A stretch of 64,000 nucleotides of DNA. Origin: Stratiolaelaps scimitus (lineage: Eukaryota > Arthropoda > Arachnida > Mesostigmata > Laelapidae). Position 1 is the stretch's first letter, and every line of letters begins with the position of its first letter. The stretch spans positions 5,456,001 to 5,520,000 of the forward strand of contig JABWDB010000006.1 of the NCBI GenBank assembly GCA_019614645.1, read 5' to 3'. A program made the position numbers and the translations under genes. The notes below the pieces were generated by a model. The model saw nothing but the letters and a program-made list of their open reading frames with translations. It was not told the origin of the DNA and did no database searches. This document shows, piece after piece, positions 23,409-33,354 of the stretch.

Positions 23409-25965
23409 GAGGCAACAGTGATCGGGGCCCGCAGTGAGGAAGGCTAGCCTGACGCGGCCGCGAAGGAGGCCTGCCCGGCCCCGAGTTGCACGACGTGTAG
23501 GGCAGGGGCATTTCTGGTGTCGTCTCCGACTAAGGTGCTGACAGATGCGAGCTGCCAAACGGAGCCGCAGATGGAAGATTTTGGTGCCAAATGGACCAGG
23601 AATGCGTTGACTAGGGTAGGAAGTTAGCCAAGGTGGAAGAGTATCCTCGCCTGCCAAGCCCGCAAGGACCTGGAGGGCTCTAGATACACGCGGGAGACGA
23701 GCTCCAGCATTCTTAGGGAAAGTCCCCTGAGTATAGTTATCGTCAAGGAGGACAACAGATCCGATGAGTCGACTTGGAACGCAATGTCCATGCAGTACCG
23801 GTCGCTCGCTAGCCAGTCGGCGAAACGAATCGGGAAGGTGGTCATGAAGACCATCCTGGAATCTGGGGACGGAGACTAGGGGCTCTCAAGCAGGATCCTG
23901 TTCGCCTTGCGTCTCCCAAAGGAGACAGGACTCGTGGATGACCAGGAACTCATCCGCGACGCCGTGGCTGCAGCCGGCACACTATGGGCGCCCGGCCAGG
24001 GACTTGTGCCCTGCTACTTCACGCATGACGCGGGCAACCGCGTGCGAAAGCTGCCGGAGTTCTGTGCAAGAAGGTGCAGCATCGACGATGACCTCATCAC
24101 TAGGAGCCCAGAGGCTACAGGCAAGGCAAGCTAGCACGGAGGCTAATGGGCCCGCCGCGACGTGGAGCACGAGCATCCTAAAAAGACGGATGGGCAGGAC
24201 GCTGATGCGTTCAAGAAGGTGCAGCAGAAGGTGAAGCCTGGCGAGCACAATATGGACTTGAGAAAGGTGCAAACCCTGGGTAACGGAAATATGCCTATCA
24301 AGGTGGCTGAGAAGGCACTAGTCGGCGCCACGTCCTTCCTGGCCGGTCCGTCGATGAGGCCTCCGGACTGACCGGCTCTAAAAAACTCGTCGCCAGAAAC
24401 CTTCCTCTCGGGACAACCAAGGACGACGTAACCAGGGCGCTGAACGACTGTCCTGGAATGCCGAATATGTTCCCCGAGTTAGAGGCCCCGGTTAAGGGGG
24501 CAACTGGCCGTCTATCGGCTGTGATTCGCATCTCCGACCGGAAGGTCGCGGATTACCTGAGCGTGGGCCGCTTCCTCATCTCATCGCCGGTTACGGAGCG
24601 GATCAATGTGCCAACATGCGTAAGGTGCGAACGAGTTGGACACAGCAGTAGGACCTGCCGGAACGACATGATCAGGGAGAAATATAGCTCAGGGTACAAT
24701 ATGGCACCCTGGGCCATATTGCGAGGAAGTGCACGGCGACCCCGAGGTGCTATAACTGTGGCATCGGCGAGCATGCGGCTAACTCGGCCGCTTGCCCGAG
24801 ATATCGGGGGAACCTGATCACAGGACTCCGTAGCAAAGGAGTAGCACCCGAGGCGATACTCCGCGTCGACGAGGTCGCCGGCATCCCCGAGGCCCCAGCG
24901 GTCAACGTAGCTGGCGAGGAGAAGGAGGCCAGCGACGATATCAACGACGCACTAGACGCCAAGGCAAAAAGGAATAGGGGGATGTCGCAGCCTTCTCGAC
25001 GAAATCTCTGCGGGGACGGGCTGCGATATTATCCTGATGAGCGAGCCGAAGTGGCACACAGTTCGCCGCAGAGACGAATGGGTAAGGGGTGAGGACGAGA
25101 CTACGTGCATAGCGGATCGCTCAGGGAGAGCTGCTTGGAGGCGGATCGGGCAAGGGATTCTCCTGGGTGGAAATCCCGAGCGTGGCCGGTCTCTACCCCT
25201 GGTAAAGTGGCCCTGCTTGCACTGTGGATGAGCTGAACCTGCTACTAGACGATCTGACTGAATCAGCTAGGGACGCGGAACCATTGCCTGTCATCTTCAC
25301 GGGAGACTTCAACGCAGCCTCAGTGCCTCGGTCACTTGGGGCTCAAAGAAGGGCAAGGCCGTCATGGACTTGCTGGGTTCACACGACCTGGTCACGGTGA
25401 ACGTGGGCGGGACACCCACCATCCACGGCGCCCAGGGCGACTCTTGGGTAGATCTTACCATCTGTAAAACGAGCGTCGAGCCACGCATCGTGGGGTGGGC
25501 AGTCTTGGAAGGAAAGTACGACTTCTCCGACAACTATTGCATTGAGTTCGGACTCTGCCTGCAGGGAGTGCCGCACCCGGCGTCTCCGAGACCACGGCTT
25601 ATATACCAGGCGGCGGCGGCAGCAATGAAAGCGGCCATCAACAAGTTCATTGAGGAGCACCAGCAGAGGCGGCAGCTCTCCAAGAACTCCTAGAGTCGGC
25701 GTGTGGAACGGGCCGGGTTCACCCCAGAAGGAGGAACCAGGTGAGGCCTCAGTACTGGTGGAACCAAGAAATCGACACCGCCAGGACGGAGTGTCTCGCA
25801 GCGCACCGAGCGGTCAAAAGGCTGAGGGCAAGACTGGCTCCAGCGGGAACGTTGGAAGGCGTGGTGGCGGCCCTCGTCAGGGCCGATCTAGCCAGACAGA
25901 TCGCAAAGAGTAAAGGCCGCTGTTGGCAGGTGTTCCTGGCGGAGCGGATCGACGACGAATGGGGG
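22975..25965 (+). mobile_element. R1-like LINE relic: gag and APE endonuclease
   Basis: A GC-rich block with broken frames. The ORF1 part ends with CCHC knuckles (CVRCERVGHSSRTC at about 24610-24660, then CYNCGIGEHAANSAAC). The ORF2 part starts with an APE-type endonuclease (PVIFTGDFNAAS near 25285-25320, WVDLTICK near 25445, and FSDNYCIEF where SDH is expected near 25525). A linker region follows (WWNQEIDTARTECLAAHRAV near 25755). It stops before the reverse transcriptase, where a Gypsy fragment begins. Confidence 0.7.
23368..23406 (+). repeat. (CCG)n microsatellite
   Basis: About 13 perfect CCG triplets in the LINE relic. The long proline, alanine and glycine frames here come from this repeat. 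Confidence 0.9.
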
Positions 25966-25969
25966 AGAT

Positions 25970-26330
25970 TCCCCGCGTTATGCTCTACATACAGCTTCCG
26001 TTTGGGAGTGCAATCCATTGTTTCAGTCTGGAATGTGTCGTCAGCGTGGTCTGGCGCCGGATTTGCATTGGTTTCGCAGGAACCGTACGTTATGTCCTTT
26101 ATTATGTTCCTGCTTCCATCTCGACCTGCATACGCATCCGAATTGATTCTTTTTGTTGCACACGTTGTAGGTTTGGCCCATAGCAGGGTATTCTCTTGGT
26201 GTATGGGGCCTCCCGCAGTTCCTACATTGTTTATAAATTTGCGCGCGCGTTGTGTGCTTTGGTGTTGCGCTCTTCATCTCGTCGACGTGCTCCCGTGAAT
26301 CGCACAGCTGCCACTTTTAGATGCTGCTCC
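25970..26330 (-). mobile_element. Gypsy gag fragment
   Basis: The minus strand reads CRNCGRPHTPREYPAMGQ followed by CNKKNQFGCVC, the same degenerate knuckle pair as at 16920-17040. The flanking CCGTTTGGGAGTGCAATCC block is shared too. It is a second copy of the same relic, without the inserted retro-repeat. Confidence 0.7.
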
Positions 26331-26498
26331 GCCACATTTTGGCTCGGGTTTTCGCCGATCCCGTTCGATCACCTGAAGCACTCGCTCGTTGTCCTCGTAT
26401 GTTTTCGTAATGTCCGCATTATAAGATCGATGGGTAACTTTTTCCCTGGCTATTGCGCAACGCGTGCCCAGTATGAGTTAGTGCCTCAGCATTGTCAT

Positions 26499-26612
26499 AT
26501 CGTAATCTTCGTTGCACACCTTGTCACTTCTTGATTATCGTAATCTTCGTTGCACACCTTGTCACTTCTTGATTATCGTAATCTTCGTTGCACACCTTGT
26601 CACTTCTTGATT
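26499..26612. repeat. Three perfect 38-bp tandem repeats
   Basis: Three consecutive copies starting ATCGTAATCTTCGTTGCACA, at 26499-26536, 26537-26574 and 26575-26612. There are no spacers between the copies. Confidence 0.9.
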
Positions 26613-27524
26613 CATTCACTCTCTAAATTAATTCGCTCTCTAAATTCTTTAGTCGTTTCAGTATCTACCTGACTCGCGCTGAAACATATACCTTTGAAAT
26701 AATACATATACATTTCTGTAGCTCTTGTAACGCTTCGATAAGGCGTCTATTATGGATAATACATTTCAATACATTTCTGCAGCTCTTCAAATTTGTCTTC
26801 TGCTCGTTTTCACGATCTGCTCGTTGAGCGCCGTAACTATGAACGATCACAATTGTTTCATAAGGCGGAGACCTTTAGTGTGCCCGGAAAAACACGCAGG
26901 TATTCGATCCCCACCGTTGCGCCATTTAAGGGATCCGTGAAGCAATGCAGAAAGCAGTCAAATGTGCGCTGTAAGTCAGCCCGGTAATGCCCCAGGAGGT
27001 GTGGACTCTTCCCCTCCTGTGCCCGGCGGAGCGGGATGCTGGAACTATGAACGATCACAAATACATAACCCCAGCCAGAATCAGTCTGACTAGAAAAAAA
27101 GACGAAAAGACGAAAAGTCTGACTAGATTTTCGGGAAACCCGAAAAAATGCTGGACAGTCGGAACTGAGTCCGCTTTCAGCCAGGCGTGTGCGGCCGTAG
27201 TCGATAGGGATAAGGAATACAGATACAAGTAAAAACCGACATACTAGTGGATCCCAGAGATCAAGGCGCACGACAAGTCGAGAGTAAACGACAGATGACT
27301 AGGTTCAAAAATGCGACCAAACGTAGAGCTAGCGTAGCAACGATAATAATGATTCTACCCGAGGGATTACTAGAGAAATTTATAGACGCTAAGAAAAGGG
27401 TACTTATTTGAAATGAGAGTCTGCGTATGGGGCCTCCCATGGTCAAAGCCACCTTCGCGCCTTATTCCCTCCAAGAGACGAGACGATTGGACCCACGGAG
27501 CGAGAAAAACGATGTAGCTAAGGT
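26613..27524. other. Decayed, mostly unrecognised DNA
   Basis: Short broken frames only. The part from about 26990 to 27400 has a composition like other LINE relics in the window but no motif I can name. Confidence 0.3.
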
Positions 27525-27650
27525 GACTTTTTTTAAGAGGAGGAAATTTTCTTCTTTAAACGCATGGACACCACTAAAGACATTCCAATCACCATGAAAG
27601 CGGGTCGATCCAGTGCAGGGGTAACGTGTATGACAAAACGCCTCTGCGCG
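27525..27650 (-). mobile_element. Short retro-repeat copy, minus strand
   Basis: Begins with a T-rich run and GAGGAGGAAATTTTCTTC, then the CCATGAAAGCGG block. Similarity to the copy at 8285 continues through ACAAAACGCCTCTGC, which shows the family is longer than the truncated copies. Confidence 0.6.
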
Positions 27651-27689
27651 CGAAAACCATCCTCTGCTGAGTATCTGCTGCTCGATCCA

Positions 27690-28400
27690 CCTATCCCCGG
27701 CTAAGATGACTACTGAAGAGATCCTCAGGGCCAGAAGTCGACTGATCACGGGTAAGGCGCGTGGTCCCGATGCTATCCCAGCAGAGACGATTCAGATTCC
27801 AGATGGAGTACAGTCTTTAGCTTACGCTGCTGTCCTTGCACTTCTAGTAACGGGATGAGAAAAATCAACTCTGCAGGAGGGAGCCACTGAAGCCTTGTCC
27901 TTTGTGGATGAGTGGATGCACGATTAGCATCTGACTGATGATAGAGAAGACTGAGGTCTTCTACCTGACAGGAAGAAAGATCACCCTGTCACTATTCAAC
28001 TGGACACTGGCTCACATTCAGATAGTTACCAAAAGCTCATCGGAATGCTATGACTCTTGCCAAATTTCTCCCTCATGTCGGGGGGCCCCGGGGTCAAACG
28101 GCGTCTTTTTGCGTCGGTGTAGGAATCGATGGGAACAGGAGATTCCTCGAGACTCCGACCTCATTACGGTGCAACGGGCCATTCTCAGTAGCTAGTAAGA
28201 GGAGTGGTACGGTGGAAGCTTTCCGGGCCCTTCGGGGGCACAGACGGCCCTTCGACACAGACAGTCCCCTTGGGGGCACAGATGATCTCAAGAAACAAAG
28301 ACGCAAGGAAACAAAGGTGCCTGGGCTAAGCAACTTATCCTGGACGTTCGCATATGGTATGAGGCGAATGTCGGAAACATAATAGCTATGGGACCGCCCA
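27690..28400 (+). mobile_element. R1-like LINE relic fragment
   Basis: Frames carry EEILRARSRLITGKARGPDA (27715-27775), the pre-finger motif of R1-clade reverse transcriptase, and then KTEVFYLTGRKI and LAHIQIVTKSS (27945-28040), close to the start of the thumb. The catalytic core between them is deleted. Sequence to 28400 is GC-richer and may be part of the same relic. Confidence 0.6.
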
Positions 28401-28764
28401 GATTCCAACGGATCAGGGTCAGTTTCAGGTATTCTGCATCATATATTCAAGGCACCATCGGAATCCTACTCCTGTGTTCCTCCGATAAGCCGGATGACAT
28501 AGAGTAACTCCTTGCCGGGCCCTGCACGTTCCAGAATAATGGAGAACAGGTCCGAAGGGATAGTGGACTTAATGATCCTAAAACTGAGAAAAGACGACGA
28601 CATTTGAATGCGTGCACTCATGAGCAAGAAAACTAAGACAGGAAGATTCAGATAGCAGACCTGCCTGATCGGTCAGGGAGGAATAGCTCAATAGTTTAAC
28701 AAAAACTATTGAGCTTGATTTTCCCTCTGTGGAGTACGTGCATATCACAAGACTGTAATAAGTA
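28401..28764. other. No recognised feature
   Basis: No exon or known repeat is visible. A short inverted pair (CTCAATAGTTT and AAACTATTGAG) lies at about 28689-28716. Confidence 0.3.
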
Positions 28765-28915
28765 ACACCTTTTTTTTAAGAGGTTAAAGGTCAGTCCTGC
28801 GTGGACACTAGTCCTCATACTGAGGTATTTGCCTGGTAGTGTCAGACTCTTACTGACTATACCCAGAACCGATTTTGAGTTGGGGCACTGACCGGGACTG
28901 TCAGTGCAGGTAATT
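28765..28915 (-). mobile_element. R1-like LINE 3' UTR, minus strand
   Basis: Reverse complement of the 3' UTR at 15118-15240: T-run, GGTTAAAGGTCAGTCC, CAGACTCTTACTGAC and GATTTTGAGTTGGGGCACTG. It is severely 5'-truncated. Confidence 0.65.
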
Positions 28916-29019
28916 CTGTAATAAATATCACCTAGCCTCCCTATAGATTCAATAGCCTGTCTGCCCTATATAAATCTCTCTTAAACATCTCCTCGTTTTT
29001 CCAATAAACATATTCAACG

Positions 29020-29048
29020 AAAATTATGTTATACTATAACATAATTTT
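29020..29048. other. Perfect 29-bp palindrome
   Basis: Arms 29020-29033 and 29035-29048 are exact reverse complements around a single C. Very AT-rich. It lies just left of the decayed fifth unit. No role is visible. Confidence 0.6.
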
Positions 29049-29504
29049 TGTTGCTAACAATCATGTCTTCGCCCTTCGCCGCTTCTCTTCTGAATCGGTA
29101 TTTTCTTTCAGAAACTCACTTCAGTACTAATGTCTGCGGAATCCGGAGCCATGTCGCAGTAGAGTCATATCGGCGTGTTAAATTTAGAATGCGTATGTGC
29201 GGAGTTCAATGGCGGATGATGATGCGTCTTAACTCAGCAGATCTTCATTAACGGACAGATGTAATTTTAAACACGACGCCGTTCGGTCATCTGAGCCTGA
29301 GGTGAGGCGAACGTCTCAAGCAATGCCAACCGGTTGTTTTTTCTTCATACTATTTTTATCATTATTATTACTCTATATTGCAGTGGTATAATACATAGGC
29401 TGAGTGTCACTTTCAAATATTCAAGGTTACTACTCACACTGTGTGCTCATAATGTAAGCGTGATATTCTCCAAGGGAATAGATCGTTTATACGTTTTTTC
29501 GCAG

Positions 29505-29933
29505 TTATGAATTTTGGAAGATTTTCCTTCTGGATCTAGCCGTAGTTTCCACAATACCAAATATCTTTTCAACCATCAACGGTTGTTTCCATTTTTTAAG
29601 TAAAACTTCACCGAGGTGTTTAAAACGCTGAAGGGCATGTGCAATCTTTACATGCTTCTCGCATTTACAGTGGTATTCCACTCGCCTTATAAGATATTTG
29701 GACATTTTCATTAAAAGTTCTTGATGTTTATTATACGTGGGTCCCAGCCCCGTCTCGTGTAGGTTCTCACCGATTCCACATAACAGTGTCACATATAGGT
29801 CTGGATTGATAATTATGAAAATACACATTATCCAATTGCTTCGCTGACCAGCTTTAAGAGCAATGTCTGTAGCATGTTGCGAGTATTTTAGACTAGTTCT
29901 TAATAGCCTTTTGTAATTTGATTTCGATGTCAC
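29505..29933 (-). pseudogene. Diverged exon-B-like open frame
   Basis: The frame runs 142 codons from a stop-bounded GTG to the TAA at 29505. Its last third can be laid against exon B of the intact copies: MSK about 8-10 residues before an EY pair, then AL followed by RF and a VxLL helix, then IF near the end. Identity is low and there are extra residues, including a CKC. A phase-2 acceptor is possible at AAAAG|G (29910) but lacks a good pyrimidine tract. With exon A gone it is either a relic or an exon re-used by another gene. Confidence 0.3.
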
Positions 29934-30054
29934 CTATGGAATACGTTTGTGTAGTATTTCCGTGTCCAAAATGAAGCACGGCGCATTTATCGACCAAAAG
30001 CATAAGATCTAGCCCTCCTGTCCTTTCTAGCCCTCCTGTCCTTTCACAGAAATC

Positions 30055-30830
30055 GTTATGTATATTGAGACGATCTGTTATGTGTATGGAGACGATGCTA
30101 TCAGCGAGAGGGCTACTCAACATTGATGGCCAAGTTAAAAATGCATCCGCACGGCTCGACCATCTCACTTTTATAAAGAGCGTTTTGAGAAGTTCTTGAA
30201 GGAAGACGGCTAGCAAACAGGATGGGAATGAGCCGAACCGGGATTTGCTCAAACAGTGGGAGTGTGGGTGCCCTATGATCTGACCGAATGAAACAAGGAA
30301 ACCGGGAGCGACGCTAAAACCGAAGAAAGCAAGATTTGTATCCAAAGAAGGTCATGATTTGTGCTTGGTGGGACTGGAAAGGCGTACTTTACTAGGAAAT
30401 GTTAAATGTACTTCTGGTAGTGTTCCAACATTTCCTAGTAGAGAAGGCAAACCAGCACCTCAAGTGAACTTGTATTCTAAACTGCAATCTTGAACACAAA
30501 ACGAAAAAAAAATAGACGCGAGCAGGTGATCTTGCCGCACGACAACGCCAGGCACCAGATTCACTCATGAATATGATCTCAAAACATGGCTGAACAGCTT
30601 TTTGCTACGAAACCATCCGCGGAAGTAACCCTAATAAACCTCAACTGGAAAGTTTGTTTTGTTACTGCCTCAGGAAATAGTGTGTTCGTCTTGCGAAAAC
30701 AAAAACCGCCAAAACATACACTATGCTCTCTCTGCGTTGCCGGCACAGTCATCTCACGTAGGCTGGTTATTGAGTACCCTAAACACAGCTTCAAGGGACA
30801 ATATTATAAGGTTTAAATTACGAACCCAAC
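30055..30830 (+). mobile_element. Dead mariner element in the decayed unit
   Basis: Broken frames show DDAISERATQHWW (N-terminal helix-turn-helix) and then VGVWVPYDLTE near 30260-30290, with the same 3' flanking block found at 41490-41690 and 49015-49200. Confidence 0.7.
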
Positions 30831-31124
30831 AACAATAAGCGGATGATCTAAAAAACGAACTAAATAAAACAAAAAACGATTCACCTTGGAAGATTTTAAT
30901 ACACACACAAATATAATTTTTTTTTATATTTAATTATGTTATATTTAGTTATTAATATTATTATTAAATTTAGCGCTATGAAACGTGATAGCAACGCTGT
31001 TTGGGCTCGAAACAAGTGCTCTTAGTTGCTGCTGGGCTGTTTAGTAATAGAACAAACAAAATATCCTACACAGTTAAGTAAAGAAACACGAACTAACGAT
31101 TTTAAAATATCCTGTGTGAAACGT

Positions 31125-31530
31125 AATATCGTGCAATAATGCTTTTCAAGTTTTAGATCTGAGATACAGCAGCAAATACGACCACTGAAATGTGTGCTGC
31201 TTTCGGACCCTCTACTGTAAAGATTCGTACAGTGCAAATTTGGTTCAGGAAGTTTCGTTCAGGGGATTTCGACCTCGAAGGTGCCCCTAGAAAAAGAAGA
31301 CCTTCTGCAGTTAACAACGGAGTACATACGGCAATGCTTGAACAAGATAGTCTCTCTAAGTGCTTATTGAGCAGCTAAACTTAGCTGAGCGAACCGTTAG
31401 AGATTATCTGTAGTGGGAGAGCTTATAATTCGGGAACTTTATTCCTCATGAAAAGAAACTGGAAAAGACTTTCTGCGGTTACAAGAAAACCGGAACTAAT
31501 TTTCTGGGGCTTGCAATAATATTGTACTTG
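31125..31530 (+). mobile_element. Second mariner fragment
   Basis: The N-terminal region reads RTVQIWFRKFRSGDFDLEGA, the mariner DNA-binding motif, followed by a stop-rich stretch to about 31530. A homologous fragment lies at 43385-43690 (RSGDLNFEDTPRERR in one frame). Confidence 0.75.
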
Positions 31531-31900
31531 GCAATACCATTAGAACTAGTGATAAACGTCTCGTCATTTTCATATGATTCCCAATGCTCTAACTAGATTT
31601 GTTGTTTGAATACCTAATGTTTTTCATGTTAATAGTTCGGTTTATATTATTTCACCGTTTTTATTGCACACACGGCACGTTCGATTATTTTTCTAATTAA
31701 ACTTTATATCTTATATATAACTGCTCTGAAATCTGCAAGTAGTTATTATGCTTTAGAGTTAGAGTATATTAAAACCTTACAACCTTCAAGGTCCTATTGT
31801 CTACAATTTCCTTCAAATATTTTATAAACATTCTTAGCGTAGCTACATCCCACGCATCGTATGTAACTCCTCTGGGGTGCTTTCTACCGATGGTATTTCG

Positions 31901-33189
31901 GATTCACCTGTCATGCGATAATAATGATAAAAATAATAATGATATTAATGTCCATAATCTACGCCCTGGTATATAAATTATTGTTGCTCGTTGTTGGATA
32001 TTTAAATCCAGGGGTGTTGTTATACTGTGAGGTTATTATTTAGAGGTTGTAGCAAGTAAAAAGCCTGCAATTCGTTTACCTAATTATATATTTTAACGAA
32101 GTCAGTGAAAACAAACATAACGCAAAAAGTAATCACCATACCCGTAGCATACCGCAGTATAATTTAATTGCAGTTTCTGCCGACAGGAGTCTGTTTCCTC
32201 TCACATGGCTAGGTATTAGCTGGAGTGGGCAAATCTCCACCGGAATGTGACACTGTGATTAGTCGTAATGCTGCTACCACCGGCGTGGGTGCCGACACCG
32301 CCCCTGCCGGGCAACACCTGATATCGGCGTTACCATGTTGGACAACCACTCGGAAGAATTGTTAAATTTCCGATGGGCACTGATGATTGTTAGTGAAATG
32401 TGGTCCAGCAGTTGCACTGAGGCGTCAGTGAATTAATAGGCCATATTTGACCAATAATGTTACTGAAATGAAATTACTGTTATGAATATTGTAGAGACTA
32501 CTCATGGCAAAACTTCGCAGCATATACAGTGTTCATGTTGATACGGATACTGCCTTTGACTGCTCTAGTCCCTTGCTTTATAGAAAGTACTATAGATGTT
32601 TCGCAACTAAAGAGAGGAGATTAACCCCCTCACTAGGAGAAATTTAAATTCTCAGCTGGACTTAGGCGCTTGAGGAGCAATGTTAACAAGCCATATCGTA
32701 GGCACTTAAAAATTGCTTCAACGGAGTCCAAGACTGTTTACCATAACAGCCTACTCAGATATAAACGTGCACTGCGGCTTGCTAGGATCTCGCTTTATGA
32801 AAATCGTTTCCGACACCTTCAGGGAAATGCTTTTCAGCTGTAGAGATTCATCAACCAATCCTGTGGAAGAAGGAATAGGAAAACAGAACTCCCACGTATC
32901 CTTCTAGCAGATCGGGCCAATTGGAAAGCACCAGGCAATTGTAGATGAGATAAAATATTTGAAGTTAAATAGGCACTTTGCCGAAGTCGGCTCGCAAACA
33001 GTGTCCTCACTTAGCTGTTTTTCTCAGCTGTTGCACTATCTAACAGGCCTCAGCTTTTAACCTTTTAGGTACTACTCTAACCTGTCGGAGCCACCTTTGC
33101 TTATTCTCTTCCTCATTCGTACCTGACAAGAATCTTCAGATAAAGAAAGGTGACAAGGAACTCCAAAGATTCTCCGCGTCTCTCGCCTC
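31901..33189. other. No recognised feature
   Basis: Mostly AT-rich with one GC-richer patch at 32250-32330. Open frames are short, and I see no repeat shared with the units. Confidence 0.3.
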
Positions 33190-33233
33190 TATCTGAGAAC
33201 TTAAGCGGTGTAAAAACCGCAGTTCCATGAATA
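33190..33233 (+). mobile_element. 3' end of an older LINE with a hairpin
   Basis: The sequence GAACTTAAGCGGTGTAAAAA followed by CCGCAGTTCC folds as a stem (GAACT and GCGGT pairing with ACCGC and AGTTC). It matches 45252-45288 at the 3' end of the LINE fragment there. The large LINE at 33243 is inserted just after it, and the GAATGAATGAATA tail resumes at 37661. Confidence 0.45.
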
Positions 33234-33354
33234 ACCTTCAATTGATTGTGATCGCGTGCTAACGACGAAGCTCCCGCCAGCCTCTCCGCCGTTACGTTTT
33301 GCGCTTTGAAAGTGTTGTCGTGCACCCTGCGCTTCTGTGCTGGGTGGGAGGGTG

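Larger units (their letters stand above)
29505..31900 (-). repeat. Decayed fifth unit of the array
   Basis: The order of landmarks matches units 3 and 4: a minus-strand open frame in the exon B position (29505-29933), mariner in the intron position (30055-30830), a second mariner piece (31125-31530), then a conserved non-coding tail (31548-31900) that also follows at 43690-44060 and 50830-51390. Exon A and its promoter are missing between 30910 and 31125. Confidence 0.55.

Noticed and set aside
23215..23657. Long frames with proline, alanine or glycine runs on both strands
   Set aside because: They are produced by the (CCG)n repeat inside a LINE relic.
26499..26612. Direct repeats as a CRISPR-like array
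   Set aside because: The copies are contiguous without spacers, and the genome is eukaryotic.
30586..30816. 76-codon plus-strand frame
   Set aside because: It is the 3' part of the dead mariner, with counterparts in every unit.
33243..33354. HDV-like self-cleaving ribozyme at the LINE 5' end
   Set aside because: R2-type LINEs often have one, but I could not draw the nested double pseudoknot here; a covariance-model search would decide.
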